Of a DNA stretch of 64,000 bases, positions 55,876 through 64,000 are shown piece after piece. The notes under the pieces are model-generated. The model made no database searches. It saw only the letters and a list, made by a program, of their open reading frames with translations, and was not told the origin of the DNA. The translations under genes were made by a program, and so were the position numbers. How positions within the stretch are numbered: position 1 is the stretch's first letter; each line of letters starts with the position of its first letter. The stretch comes from Psychrobacter immobilis (GTDB lineage: Bacteria; Pseudomonadota; Gammaproteobacteria; Pseudomonadales; Moraxellaceae). The DNA lies in the NCBI GenBank assembly GCA_904846145.1, contig CAJGZL010000001.1, forward strand, positions 2,914,001 to 2,978,000, in the 5' to 3' direction.

Positions 55876-55888
55876 TCAACAGACCCTA
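55876..55888. repeat. Solo copy of the TCAACAGACCCTA motif
   Basis: Third identical 13-mer, in the prfA-lysS spacer. Confidence 0.55.
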
Positions 55889-55940
55889 TAATAACTAATG
55901 CACTTTTTATTTAAATTTATTAAACAATTTTGAGAGATTT

Positions 55941-57479
55941 ATGTCAAAGCAGAATACAAATAATCAAGAAGAACAAACACCAACCTTAGAAGAAGCTAAT
56001 GAGCTTATTGCTCAGCTGCAAGCCAAGTTAGACGAGATTACCGCGTCTGGCAAGCAACCTTACCCTAATCAATTTAAACGTACTGATTATGCGGTAGATT
56101 TGCAAACTGCTTTTGAAGGTATAGACAAGCAAGAGATTGAAGAAAAAGCGGCGAATGGCGATAAGACTCAGGTCAATGTGGCTGGCCGCGTTATGTTGAA
56201 CCGTGGCTCATTTATTGTTATTCAAGATATGACCGCTCGTATTCAGTTATATGTCGCTCGTAAAGAGTTAGATCCAGAGACGCTCGCTAGTATTAAATCG
56301 CTAGATTTGGGCGATATCGTCGGTGTCTCAGGCTATATTGGTCGCTCAGGTAAAGGCGATCTGTATGTCCATATTGAAGACTTTACGCTATTGACTAAGT
56401 CGCTACGTCCAATGCCGAATAAATTTCATGGTCTAGCCGATGTCGAAGCGCGTTATCGCAACCGTCATCTTGACTTGATGACTAATGAGACCACACGCGA
56501 TACCTTTATGATCCGTAGTCAAGTGATTAGTGGTATCCGTCAATTTATGCTGGATGAGCGCTTTATGGAAGTCGAGACGCCGATGATGCATCCGATACCA
56601 GGTGGTGCAGTCGCGCGTCCCTTTGAGACTCATCATAATGCGCTAGATATGCCACTTTATTTACGTATTGCGCCTGAATTATATCTAAAACGTTTAGTAA
56701 TTGGTGGCTTTGAAAAAGTATTTGAGATCAATCGCAGCTTTCGTAATGAAGGGGTGTCAACGCGCCATAACCCTGAATTTACCATGATTGAATTTTATCA
56801 AGCCTATGCAGACTACCATGATTTGATGGATTTGACTGAGCGTATGTTTGCAAAATTAGCCAATGATATTTTGGGTAGCACTGAGATTACTTATCAAGAA
56901 GAGGCGATTAGCCTAAAAGCACCATTTGCTCGTTTATCAATGTCAGATGCTATCGCGCAGTATGCTGAAGGCTTTGATATGGCGCAAATTAATAATCGTG
57001 ATTATCTAGCTGATTATGTTGCCAATACGCTACATCAGCCTGTTAATGATGTGTTCGGGGTTGGTAAGCTTATGACTATAGTGTTTGAAGAAACCGCTGA
57101 GCATCAATTGCGTCAGCCTACTTTTATCACTGAATACCCTGCTGAAACCTCGCCACTGGCGCGTCGTAGCGATGATAATCCTGAGATTACCGATCGTTTT
57201 GAGTTGTTTATTGGCGGGCGTGAATTAGCCAATGGCTTCAGTGAATTAAATGATCCTGCCGATCAAGCTGAGCGCTTCCGTGGTCAAGTGGCAGAAAAGG
57301 ACGCTGGCGATGATGAAGCCATGCATTTTGATGAGGATTATATCGAAGCCTTATCTTATGGCCTTGCACCAACGGCAGGCGAGGGTATCGGTATCGATCG
57401 CTTAGTCATGCTATTTACGGATTCGGCTAGCATCCGCGATGTGATCTTGTTCCCACATATGCGCCGTAAAGCGGATTAG
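55941..57479 (+). CDS. lysS: Lysyl-tRNA synthetase (class II)
   Basis: Charges tRNA-Lys; 512 residues, normal for LysS. OB-fold anticodon domain at about 65-180 ([18 protein letters not shown]), class II motif 1 [21 protein letters not shown], motif 2 [23 protein letters not shown] and motif 3 [13 protein letters not shown] near the C-terminus. GAGAGATTT provides the ribosome-binding site. It follows prfA closely and may share its promoter. Confidence 0.96.
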   Translation: MSKQNTNNQEEQTPTLEEANELIAQLQAKLDEITASGKQPYPNQFKRTDYAVDLQTAFEGIDKQEIEEKAANGDKTQVNVAGRVMLNRGSFIVIQDMTARIQLYVARKELDPETLASIKSLDLGDIVGVSGYIGRSGKGDLYVHIEDFTLLTKSLRPMPNKFHGLADVEARYRNRHLDLMTNETTRDTFMIRSQVISGIRQFMLDERFMEVETPMMHPIPGGAVARPFETHHNALDMPLYLRIAPELYLKRLVIGGFEKVFEINRSFRNEGVSTRHNPEFTMIEFYQAYADYHDLMDLTERMFAKLANDILGSTEITYQEEAISLKAPFARLSMSDAIAQYAEGFDMAQINNRDYLADYVANTLHQPVNDVFGVGKLMTIVFEETAEHQLRQPTFITEYPAETSPLARRSDDNPEITDRFELFIGGRELANGFSELNDPADQAERFRGQVAEKDAGDDEAMHFDEDYIEALSYGLAPTAGEGIGIDRLVMLFTDSASIRDVILFPHMRRKAD

Positions 57480-57571
57480 TCATCTGTTTGATAGCTTTTA
57501 CTTAGTACTGTTTAAAAGCTAATAAAATCTAAACGCTAAACCCAACAAGTCAGACGTAAGTGCTGGCTTTT

Positions 57572-57580
57572 TGCTATAAT
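57572..57580 (+). promoter_or_regulatory. Extended -10 promoter of dnaX
   Basis: TGC-TATAAT identical to the prfA element, 65 bp upstream of the dnaX ATG. Confidence 0.6.
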
Positions 57581-57645
57581 AAGAGCGCTTAAAATAGTAC
57601 TCAAATTGCCTGATTTAAATATAATAATTAGTAAAATGGATAGAT

Positions 57646-59946
57646 ATGACCCAGCAATATCAAGTCTTAGCTCGTAAATATCGGCCCAAGAACTTTCATG
57701 AATTGATTGGGCAGACCCATGTCTCACAAGCGCTGATTAATGCCATTGATTATAATCGGCTGCATCACGCTTACTTGTTTACGGGTACACGCGGTGTGGG
57801 TAAAACGACTATCGCGCGTATTCTAGCTAAATGCTTGAACTGTGACTTGGGCGTGACTAGTACGCCATGCGGGGTTTGTGATAATTGCGTGGCGATAGAT
57901 CAAGGACGTTTTATTGATCTGATTGAGATTGATGCTGCCTCACGTACCAAGGTTGAGGACACGCGAGAGCTACTCGATAATGTGCCTTATGCGCCAAGCC
58001 AAGGTCGCTATAAAGTCTACCTAATTGATGAAGTGCACATGCTCTCAACGCATAGCTTTAACGCGCTGCTCAAAACGTTAGAAGAGCCGCCTGAGCACGT
58101 AAAGTTTTTATTAGCGACCACTGATCCACAAAAGTTACCGATTACTATTATCTCGCGCTGTTTGCAGTTTGTACTGCGTCCACTAGCACAAACTTTGCTG
58201 AGCGAACATCTCGCTAATATCTTGACCTTAGAAAATGTTGACTATACGCAGCCAGCACTATGGCAATTAGCAAGTGCAGCTAAAGGCTCAGTGCGCGATG
58301 CGTTATCTTTGACCGATCAAGCCATTGCCTTTGGTCAAGGTTCGCTTGATGATGCAACCGTCAATGCAATGCTCGGCTTGATAGATGCCGCTGATTTGGT
58401 GCGCCTAATTACCGATATCTACAATCATGATAAGTCGTTGGTCGCGGCACATATCGAGCAGATGCGTGCGCAAATGGTCGACGCGTCCAGTATGTTTGAT
58501 GGTTTAGCTGAGCTATTACATCAGCTGGCATTGACGCAATTGCTACCAGAGGTGGCATTAAACGTCAATGAAGCGCAAGCTGAGACTATCACGACTTTAG
58601 CCCAGCATATCAGCCCTGATGTGTTGCAACTCTATTATGAGATTGTGGTGCAAGCGCGTGAAGGTATTAAGCTGGCAAGTACGCCTATGCAAGCGCTTGA
58701 GATGTGTATTTTGCGTCTGTTGGCTTTTAGACCTTTGCCTGTCGATGAGATAATCGCTCCAGTATTTAACGATAGTTCAAACTTGAAGACTATAGATCAG
58801 GTCAGTTCAGCATCTAAAATGCTAGCTTATGATATCGATTATCAAGCAAATGATCCTATTATCGAAAAAGACAATAGTATTGACTCAAATGAGGCTGGTT
58901 TAAATGGAACTGATTTAATCGATGCTAACTCTGATGTAATTGATGATGATTTAGGTACTGAAGCTCATAATGATAGCTATAATAACTATGATTTAAAAGC
59001 TAGTACCGAATTAAATCAAAGCACTACGTTAGAAGACAGTACTGAGTTAGAAGATATTACTGATAATCAAGACGAGGCAATCGCTGTTACTATTGATAGT
59101 GAGCCTGCTTTAAATACCGATCTTAATAAAGAAATAGAGGCTAATTCGGTTAGTGATTCTGATGTAAATGCTGTTAATGTTACTAATGATAATATTGAAA
59201 GTAATGACTCAAGTAGTGCTATCGAAAATACTGAATCAATCGGTGCTAGCCTAAGTTTCATGCCAGCCGTTAAAGATGAGGCTGACTCTGACTTAATCAC
59301 TGAGCCTGAGCCTAAAATTAAAGCAATGAATATCTCCTATTCAGATACCCATTCTGAACCTGCTGTTAACTCTCAATTGGACATTGCAGTCATAAAGAGT
59401 GACTCTGCTGTTAACGATATATCAGCTACTAAAGCTAAAGTAGAAGATGATCTAAAAACGGTAGCTGCACATGACGAAAGTGATGTTGATAATGAGATTG
59501 CCACAGTCGATCCGCGTACTTTGCTACGTTGTCCTGAGCAAGTATTAACAGGCGAATGGACGCCAGAGAAATGGGACTATTGGCTACAAACGGCTCGTGA
59601 AGAGAACAGCCTAGCAGAAGATGAGCGCGCTCTAGCTCGCCAAGGCATGATGACAGGACTCTGTAATGGTACATCGACCTTTATTACCAACGTAGACAGT
59701 AAGCATCTGCAAGCAACTTTTGAGCAGCTGTCCGCAAAGCTGCAACAGCAATTCACCCAAGCTGATATAAGTCTGCAAATAGACAAAAACGTTAGCGAAA
59801 ATAAAGATAAAACCCCTGAGAGTCGTCAAAAAATGCGCTTAGAGCAAGCGACTTTGGTCGCACAGACATTATTATTAGAGTCACCAGTGATGCAGTACTT
59901 GTCGCATCGTAATGAGGGCAAAATGGGGAAGGTTAAGCTGACTTAA
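57646..59946 (+). CDS. dnaX: DNA polymerase III subunits gamma/tau
   Basis: Clamp-loader ATPase, 766 residues. Walker A GTRGVGKTT (47-55), zinc cysteines 66, 75, 78 and 81 (CLNCDLGVTSTPCGVCDNC), Walker B LIDEVHMLS and sensor ATTDPQKLP. The AAA+ and collar parts end near residue 370. Residues about 375-625 are a long, acidic, Asn/Ser/Asp-rich low-complexity linker with no fold expected. The C-terminal 140 residues (LTGEWTPEKWDYWLQTAREE on) look like the tau domain that contacts DnaE. No clear slippery site for a gamma form was noticed. Own promoter upstream. Confidence 0.94.
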   Translation: MTQQYQVLARKYRPKNFHELIGQTHVSQALINAIDYNRLHHAYLFTGTRGVGKTTIARILAKCLNCDLGVTSTPCGVCDNCVAIDQGRFIDLIEIDAASRTKVEDTRELLDNVPYAPSQGRYKVYLIDEVHMLSTHSFNALLKTLEEPPEHVKFLLATTDPQKLPITIISRCLQFVLRPLAQTLLSEHLANILTLENVDYTQPALWQLASAAKGSVRDALSLTDQAIAFGQGSLDDATVNAMLGLIDAADLVRLITDIYNHDKSLVAAHIEQMRAQMVDASSMFDGLAELLHQLALTQLLPEVALNVNEAQAETITTLAQHISPDVLQLYYEIVVQAREGIKLASTPMQALEMCILRLLAFRPLPVDEIIAPVFNDSSNLKTIDQVSSASKMLAYDIDYQANDPIIEKDNSIDSNEAGLNGTDLIDANSDVIDDDLGTEAHNDSYNNYDLKASTELNQSTTLEDSTELEDITDNQDEAIAVTIDSEPALNTDLNKEIEANSVSDSDVNAVNVTNDNIESNDSSSAIENTESIGASLSFMPAVKDEADSDLITEPEPKIKAMNISYSDTHSEPAVNSQLDIAVIKSDSAVNDISATKAKVEDDLKTVAAHDESDVDNEIATVDPRTLLRCPEQVLTGEWTPEKWDYWLQTAREENSLAEDERALARQGMMTGLCNGTSTFITNVDSKHLQATFEQLSAKLQQQFTQADISLQIDKNVSENKDKTPESRQKMRLEQATLVAQTLLLESPVMQYLSHRNEGKMGKVKLT

Positions 59947-60001
59947 ATAGTCGATGACATTATTCAAAATAGCTTTATTGATTATCTAACTTACTATAAT
60001 T

Positions 60002-60039
60002 CTAGCGTTAAAAAGCGAAATTTTTTAGTCAAACGCTAG
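60002..60039. other. Hairpin after dnaX (weak terminator candidate)
   Basis: CTAGCGTT and AACGCTAG pair perfectly (8 bp) around a 22-nt loop, 55 bp after the dnaX stop. There is no T-run directly after the stem, so termination is uncertain. Confidence 0.4.
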
Positions 60040-60179
60040 TCTGCTGATTTTTATAAGATTTTGATTATTCAAACTTATTAATTGTACGTTATAGATATAT
60101 TTAAGACAGATATACAGAATAAAATTCAGATATAATGGTTAAGTTATATTAAAAATTAAAAGTCAGCTTGGATGGGAAT

Positions 60180-61079
60180 ATGATAGATAATTTACGCGGT
60201 ATGGCCGTGTTCGCAAGCGTAGTCGGACACGGCTCTTTTAGTGGCTCAGCTCGTGAGCTTGGCATTACGACCAGTGCCGTCAGCCAGCAAATTCGGTCAT
60301 TAGAAAATGAGTTGGGAGTGGTATTATTGCACCGCTCAACTCGTAAGCTGAGCTTAACAGAGGCGGGCGAGAGCTTTTACGAAGCGGCCAAGGATGTCGT
60401 CAGTGCTGCTGAACAAGGGCGAATAAAAGTCAATCAGCTACGTGATGAGCTAGCAGGTAGCTTGCGTATTGCTACGACGCCTGAGCTTGGTGTCAATCAT
60501 ATTTTGCCAGCTTTATCGACTTGGATGGCCGCTCACGACGATCTCAGTATCACCTATTTGGCGGACAATCATTACATTGACATGATTGATGAACGTATTG
60601 ATATTGCTATTCGTATGAGTCCTAGCATTAATGATTCCACCTTGAGCAGTCATCCGCTGACTACGGTACGTCAGCTATTGGTTGCCTCGCCGCAGTATTT
60701 GCGTCATCACGGTAAGATTGAGAGCACAAAAGATCTTAATGAGCATCAGCTGATCTGTATTGACATCATGAAAGATACCAATCAAGTTGATTTAACGCAG
60801 GCTGAAACAGGTAAAAAATCTCGAATAAAAATGAATTCGCGTATCCACACCAACAACGTCTTTATGGCCACGACTTTAGCCAAAGAAGGTCATGGCTTAG
60901 TGCGAATGATGGAGATGGATATCAAAAAAGAGCTCGACAGTGGCGAGCTGGTTGAGGTTTTGACAGGTTATAAGTTACCAAGCTTTGTACTTTATGCGGT
61001 TACGCTCAATCGCGAACAGCAGCCTGCCAAGATTACCCGTTGCTTAGAAGTACTAAAAAAATACTTCCATGCCAGTTAA
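60180..61079 (+). CDS. LysR-family transcriptional regulator (CrgA-like group)
   Basis: 299-residue regulator. N-terminal winged helix-turn-helix: MAVFASVVGHGSFSGSAREL, ITTSAVSQQIRSLENELGVV and LLHRSTRKLSLTEAGESFY. The C-terminal part is the periplasmic-binding-like effector domain (LRIATTPELGVNHILPAL). The ATG at 60180 is preferred to an upstream TTG at 60168. Its target is unknown; no divergent partner gene lies beside it (dnaX is upstream on the same strand, argD is convergent). Confidence 0.88.
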   Translation: MIDNLRGMAVFASVVGHGSFSGSARELGITTSAVSQQIRSLENELGVVLLHRSTRKLSLTEAGESFYEAAKDVVSAAEQGRIKVNQLRDELAGSLRIATTPELGVNHILPALSTWMAAHDDLSITYLADNHYIDMIDERIDIAIRMSPSINDSTLSSHPLTTVRQLLVASPQYLRHHGKIESTKDLNEHQLICIDIMKDTNQVDLTQAETGKKSRIKMNSRIHTNNVFMATTLAKEGHGLVRMMEMDIKKELDSGELVEVLTGYKLPSFVLYAVTLNREQQPAKITRCLEVLKKYFHAS

Positions 61080-61107
61080 TATTTAGATAGCAAAGAGTTT
61101 AAATATA

Positions 61108-61145
61108 AAAAGCCTGTAGATACAGTATTGTCTACAGGCTTTTTT
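61108..61145. terminator. Bidirectional terminator between LysR gene and argD
   Basis: Perfect 13-bp stem AAAAGCCTGTAGA / TCTACAGGCTTTT with a 10-nt loop and T-runs on both strands; genes converge. Confidence 0.92.
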
Positions 61146-61194
61146 GCACCAATAATAAATTAAATAAAACCTAGCTTATAATTTAGCTTACAAT

Positions 61195-62376
61195 TTATAG
61201 TAAGGGGCGTAATAGCCTAAGCAGACGATCAACCACTTGCTCGCTCTCGTTACGATTAATATTTAGTGGTGGCAATAGGCGTATGACATGGCCACCAGTG
61301 ACGTTCATAATCAATTGCTGCTCATCACGAGCTAGATCTACCAGTTGACTACAGTCCATGGTTTCAGGCAGCACGATACCGATCATAGTGCCGGCACCGC
61401 GACTACTCACACCCTGTTGTTTTAATTCATCGGTAAGGCTATCACGGATAAACTGACCTTCAACTACTGAATTGTCCATAATATCGGTATTTTTTAGCAC
61501 ATCGTAGACGCTATGAACCACACGGCTGGCAAGAGGGGTACCACCATAAGTAGAGCCATGACTGCCTGCACCGAACAGACCATTGGCTCGGCCTCGCACC
61601 ATACATGCGCCAACAGGAAAGCCATTGCCCAAGCCTTTTGCAGTCGTTAATACATCAGGACGCGCATTACTATGCTGATAAGCAAAGTATTTACCAGTAC
61701 GACCATTACCTGTCTGCACCTCGTCTATCATAAATAGCCAATTGTGTTTATCACAAGCGGCTTGTAGATCTTCTAAATAGGCGAAACCATTGACTGCGGT
61801 ATTAAGACCACCTTCACCTTGGATAGGCTCTACAAAGATAGCGCAAATATCACTATGATCTATAGCGGCTTGCTCAATCGCCGCCATATCACCAAAGGGT
61901 ACGCGAATAAAATCGTCATCTAAAGTAAAAAATCCTTCACGAGCTTTTGGATTGGCCGTAGCTGACAGTGATAGTAAGGTGCGACCATGAAATGATTGCT
62001 CCATGACGATGACTTTTGGACGCTTAAAGCCTCGGTTGTACGCATATAACCGTGCCATTTTGAGCGCCGCTTCATTAGCCTCAGCGCCACTATTAGCAAA
62101 GAATACACTGTCCATCTGTGCCGCCCTGCATAGGGACTCACCCGCGCGCTCTTGCCAATCGATACCGAATAGATTGCTAGTGTGAATAAGGGTTGCCGCC
62201 TGCTCCTTAATGGCCTCAGTGACTTGAGGATGACAATGTCCTAAACCACAAACCGCAATACCTGTAAGCGCATCTAAATAAGGGGTGTCGTTCTGAGTAT
62301 AGAGCCAGCTGCCAGCGCCTCGGGTAAAGCTGATCGGCTGACGGTTATAAGTGGGCATTAGATAAGTCGCTGACAT
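61195..62376 (-). CDS. argD: Acetylornithine aminotransferase
   Basis: PLP-dependent class III aminotransferase of arginine synthesis (also used for succinyl-DAP in lysine synthesis), 393 residues. PLP-phosphate-binding NSGAEANEAALKMAR, FVEPIQGEGGLNTA, LMFIDEVQTGNGRTGKYFAYQ and the Schiff-base lysine in TTAKGLGNGFPVGACM are all present. The start is MSATYLMPTYNRQPISFTRG. yacG lies 82 bp upstream on the same strand and may be cotranscribed. Confidence 0.93.
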   Translation of the reverse strand: MSATYLMPTYNRQPISFTRGAGSWLYTQNDTPYLDALTGIAVCGLGHCHPQVTEAIKEQAATLIHTSNLFGIDWQERAGESLCRAAQMDSVFFANSGAEANEAALKMARLYAYNRGFKRPKVIVMEQSFHGRTLLSLSATANPKAREGFFTLDDDFIRVPFGDMAAIEQAAIDHSDICAIFVEPIQGEGGLNTAVNGFAYLEDLQAACDKHNWLFMIDEVQTGNGRTGKYFAYQHSNARPDVLTTAKGLGNGFPVGACMVRGRANGLFGAGSHGSTYGGTPLASRVVHSVYDVLKNTDIMDNSVVEGQFIRDSLTDELKQQGVSSRGAGTMIGIVLPETMDCSQLVDLARDEQQLIMNVTGGHVIRLLPPLNINRNESEQVVDRLLRLLRPLL

Positions 62377-62458
62377 ACAAGCATCCTATAATAGTAAAGT
62401 ATTAGATAATAAAAAGAGTTTAGAGCAAGCGCTAAGTAACTAAGTAAATATCACTAAG

Positions 62459-62653
62459 CTATAGCTCATCGGAGAATGGCGTCGACTCTGCGGGTAAAGT
62501 ATACTCTTCACTTGCCCAAGCCCCTAAATCCATAAGCTTACAGCGCTCACTACAAAATGGCTTTGATTTATTATCTTGCCATGGTGTTTTAGTGCCGCAA
62601 CGCGGGCAAGGGTAAGTTTTGGGTAGCGTTTCGGTTTTTGATGATGTTGTCAT
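62459..62653 (-). CDS. yacG: DNA gyrase inhibitor / zinc protein YacG
   Basis: 64-residue protein with one four-cysteine zinc site: Cys16-x2-Cys19 (YPCPRCGT) and Cys34-x3-Cys38 (KPFCSERCKLMDLG). KPFCSERCKLMDLGAWASEEY is the YacG hallmark. E. coli YacG binds GyrB and inhibits gyrase. The 10-residue N-terminal leader and acidic tail are normal. Lies upstream of argD. Confidence 0.93.
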   Translation of the reverse strand: MTTSSKTETLPKTYPCPRCGTKTPWQDNKSKPFCSERCKLMDLGAWASEEYTLPAESTPFSDEL

Positions 62654-62876
62654 AAGGCTGAAGATGTACTCGTAATAGTGATAGAAAGTGTCATCAATGA
62701 AGCAGAGTGGTTATAATAGCATGCGCTTATAAAAAGACAAATATAGCTGAATTTAAAACAGTAACTAAGAAGATGTAGCCTGCTAACTTATAGTCTGAAC
62801 GCGGCTATCAACCATCTTAGCAAAGCCGGCGTTAAGGTAGCTTGTTTAAGACATCAACCAAATTATTAATAGTGAT

Positions 62877-62892
62877 AAATAGCCTAAGTAAA
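62877..62892. repeat. AAATAGCCTAAGTA direct repeat (copy 1 of 3)
   Basis: AAATAGCCTAAGTAAA, 43 bp upstream of the TrmB-like gene. The same 14-mer core recurs at 63601-63614 and 63701-63714. Confidence 0.7.
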
Positions 62893-62934
62893 TTACTATA
62901 ACTAATACTATGTAAGTAAAATGAAGAGGTATAA

Positions 62935-63606
62935 ATGCTCGATCAGCAAAAAATGTCGCATAAACAGTCAAGAGCCTTTCAGGCAGATAAGTTATCACCA
63001 CCGCGCGATTTCACTATCCCTGGAGCTTTAGCGAGTACCAAAAAAATTAAGCAACCTTTAGTTTTAGAGATTGGTGCAGGGAAGGGCAAACATGCTTTGC
63101 TATTTGCCAGTCAAAACCCAAACAAGCAGCTAATAGCTATTGAGCGTACTCGTAACAAGTTTGAGGCGTTTTCTAAGCTTGCCACAGAGCATAATCTGAC
63201 TAACCTAACCCCAGTCCATGCCGATGCTATCGCTTGGATCGTTCATGCTATAAAGCCTAAGAGCATTGCCTGTATTTATATTCTATATCCTAATCCTGAA
63301 CAGCATAACCCCAATCAGCAGTGGTTAAACATGCCCTTTTTTGAATTTTTATTATCGCGCTTGAGCGATGGCGGGGAGGTGATATTAGCAACTAATATCG
63401 AAAGCTATATGGATAATGCTCAGCAGCAAGCTAAGTCTATATGGTGTCTACCCACACTATGTGAAAAAGTCCCTGCTGATAGTCAACGTACTCACTTTGA
63501 AGTCAAGTACTTAGCACGTAACGAAACCTGCTGGCAGCTAACGATGACTAAGCCTAAAGGCTATAGGACTAGATTTGATAATTGGGTAACAGCACATAAG
63601 AAATAG
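62935..63606 (+). CDS. TrmB-like SAM-dependent methyltransferase
   Basis: 223-residue methyltransferase of the TrmB (tRNA m7G46) superfamily. SAM motif LEIGAGKGKHALLFA (about 45-59) is followed by IAIERTRNKFEAF and the late YPNPEQHNPNQQW, which takes the place of the FPDPWPKKRHxKRR block of true TrmB. The diverged block means it may be a TrmB paralogue with another substrate. The first 30 residues are basic. AGAGGTA (Shine-Dalgarno) precedes the ATG. A direct repeat spans its stop codon. Confidence 0.75.
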   Translation: MLDQQKMSHKQSRAFQADKLSPPRDFTIPGALASTKKIKQPLVLEIGAGKGKHALLFASQNPNKQLIAIERTRNKFEAFSKLATEHNLTNLTPVHADAIAWIVHAIKPKSIACIYILYPNPEQHNPNQQWLNMPFFEFLLSRLSDGGEVILATNIESYMDNAQQQAKSIWCLPTLCEKVPADSQRTHFEVKYLARNETCWQLTMTKPKGYRTRFDNWVTAHKK

Positions 63607-63616
63607 CCTAAGTAAA
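63601..63616. repeat. AAATAGCCTAAGTA direct repeat (copy 2 of 3)
   Basis: Spans the stop codon (63604-63606) of the TrmB-like gene. Confidence 0.7.
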
Positions 63617-63700
63617 TGTGATGACTAGCTCATAGAGAAGCTACAACACTTAGTAGGCAATACAGGATTATTAAAGTTTAGTACTTGATCTAGAAATATA

Positions 63701-63714
63701 AAATAGCCTAAGTA
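63701..63714. repeat. AAATAGCCTAAGTA direct repeat (copy 3 of 3)
   Basis: Exact 14-bp copy, 100 bp from copy 2, between the TrmB-like gene and a minus-strand terminator. Confidence 0.7.
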
Positions 63715-63731
63715 GAAAATAATGATGAAAT

Positions 63732-63755
63732 AAAAAGCCGCCACTAAAGGGCGGT
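63732..63755 (-). terminator. Rho-independent terminator of the gene at the right edge
   Basis: On the minus strand: ACCGCC / GGCGGC stem with a 7-nt loop (CTTTAGT), followed by TTTTTA. It is 40 bp after the stop of the partial gene. Confidence 0.85.
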
Positions 63756-63794
63756 CAAATTTTGTAGCTTATTCAATCAAAAATAAAATAGAAC

Positions 63795-64000
63795 TTACAA
63801 AAAAGGTTTTACTAATTTATCTGAATTGGTATGAGCATCTAGCACTGTTAAAAAGGTATAAGCTCCTATGAACTTACGACTGATGAACATAAACTCTTTT
63901 GGTGGTAAATTAAACTCAAGTGATTGCATGGCGCGTTGAGCCGTCGCTGAAATACGTGAATGCAGTTTACTATTAGCCCAAACGTAACGCTGATTCTCAT
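63795..64000 (-). CDS. C-terminal end of a probable ABC1/AarF-family protein (cut by window edge)
   Basis: The last 67 codons of a gene that enters from the right edge: ENQRYVWANSKLHSRISA... ending SDKLVKPFL. The segment LPPKEFMFISRKFIGAYTFLTVLDA resembles the C-terminal helix region of ABC1/UbiB-like kinases (family PPEFMFLHRKLGGLF...). Too short to be certain; the catalytic domain is outside the window. A good terminator follows its stop. Confidence 0.5.
   Translation of the reverse strand, partial: ENQRYVWANSKLHSRISATAQRAMQSLEFNLPPKEFMFISRKFIGAYTFLTVLDAHTNSDKLVKPFL

Noticed and set aside
54767..57479. prfA-prmC operon
   Set aside because: No HemK/PrmC motif (NPPY) follows prfA; the next gene is lysS.

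Overview
The window is chromosomal DNA from a moderately AT-rich gammaproteobacterium, most likely Psychrobacter or a close relative in the Moraxellaceae. This rests on a fused TyrA-AroA protein behind pheA and hisC, a rubredoxin gene next to an alpha/beta hydrolase, an AceI-like PACE efflux protein, a CreD homologue, and the base composition. The assignment is inference from gene content. Most of the window is ordinary housekeeping and metabolic DNA. No tRNA, rRNA or CRISPR array was seen.

Layout. 1-843: start of aspS (minus strand), then a shared divergent control region carrying nine 7-bp repeats. 843-8822: sohB; a four-gene catabolic cluster (acyl-CoA dehydrogenase, APH-type kinase, histidine phosphatase, SDR) resembling a split form of eukaryotic ACAD10/11; a 4HBT thioesterase; xthA. 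8921-15361: argJ, a small lipoprotein, sdaA, a uracil/xanthine permease and an EamA transporter. 15609-21276: a WG-repeat secreted protein with a 12-copy EIS tandem repeat, an alpha/beta hydrolase with a 54-residue rubredoxin, apt, a small unknown protein and transaldolase. 21631-28879: the aromatic amino-acid block pheA, hisC, tyrA-aroA, then rarD, folB, folK and a small unknown protein.

29053-38787 is mostly minus strand: PACE exporter, cysE, ytoQ, trmJ with an orphan Hpt gene, dnaE and ggt. 39163-45847 is the least ordinary part. It holds two neighbouring large lipoproteins rich in Tyr and Asp, one with eleven consecutive YDxxG pentapeptides, then a secreted unknown protein, a 235-bp MITE-like element, a frameshifted universal stress gene and a methyltransferase. 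45907-51911 (minus): DUF302 lipoprotein, DMT transporter, creD, two abutting lipoproteins, a NadR-type kinase and pnuC. 52014-53212 is a complete IS3-family (IS407-group-like) element with a 4-bp target duplication. 53397-64000: a FabH-like synthase, prfA, lysS, dnaX, a LysR regulator, argD, yacG, a TrmB-like methyltransferase and the C-terminal end of a probable ABC1/AarF-family protein.

A recurring theme is short tandem duplication. Degenerate 14-18-bp repeats lie beside stop or start codons in several spacers, and in-frame repeats occur inside coding genes (APH kinase, WG protein, YDxxG lipoprotein). Short palindromes of a GTAGG-type REP-like family and ends of a TAGGG(C/T)-type element are also scattered through spacers. 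The best candidates for something undescribed are the YDxxG lipoprotein pair and the WG protein with its expandable linker.
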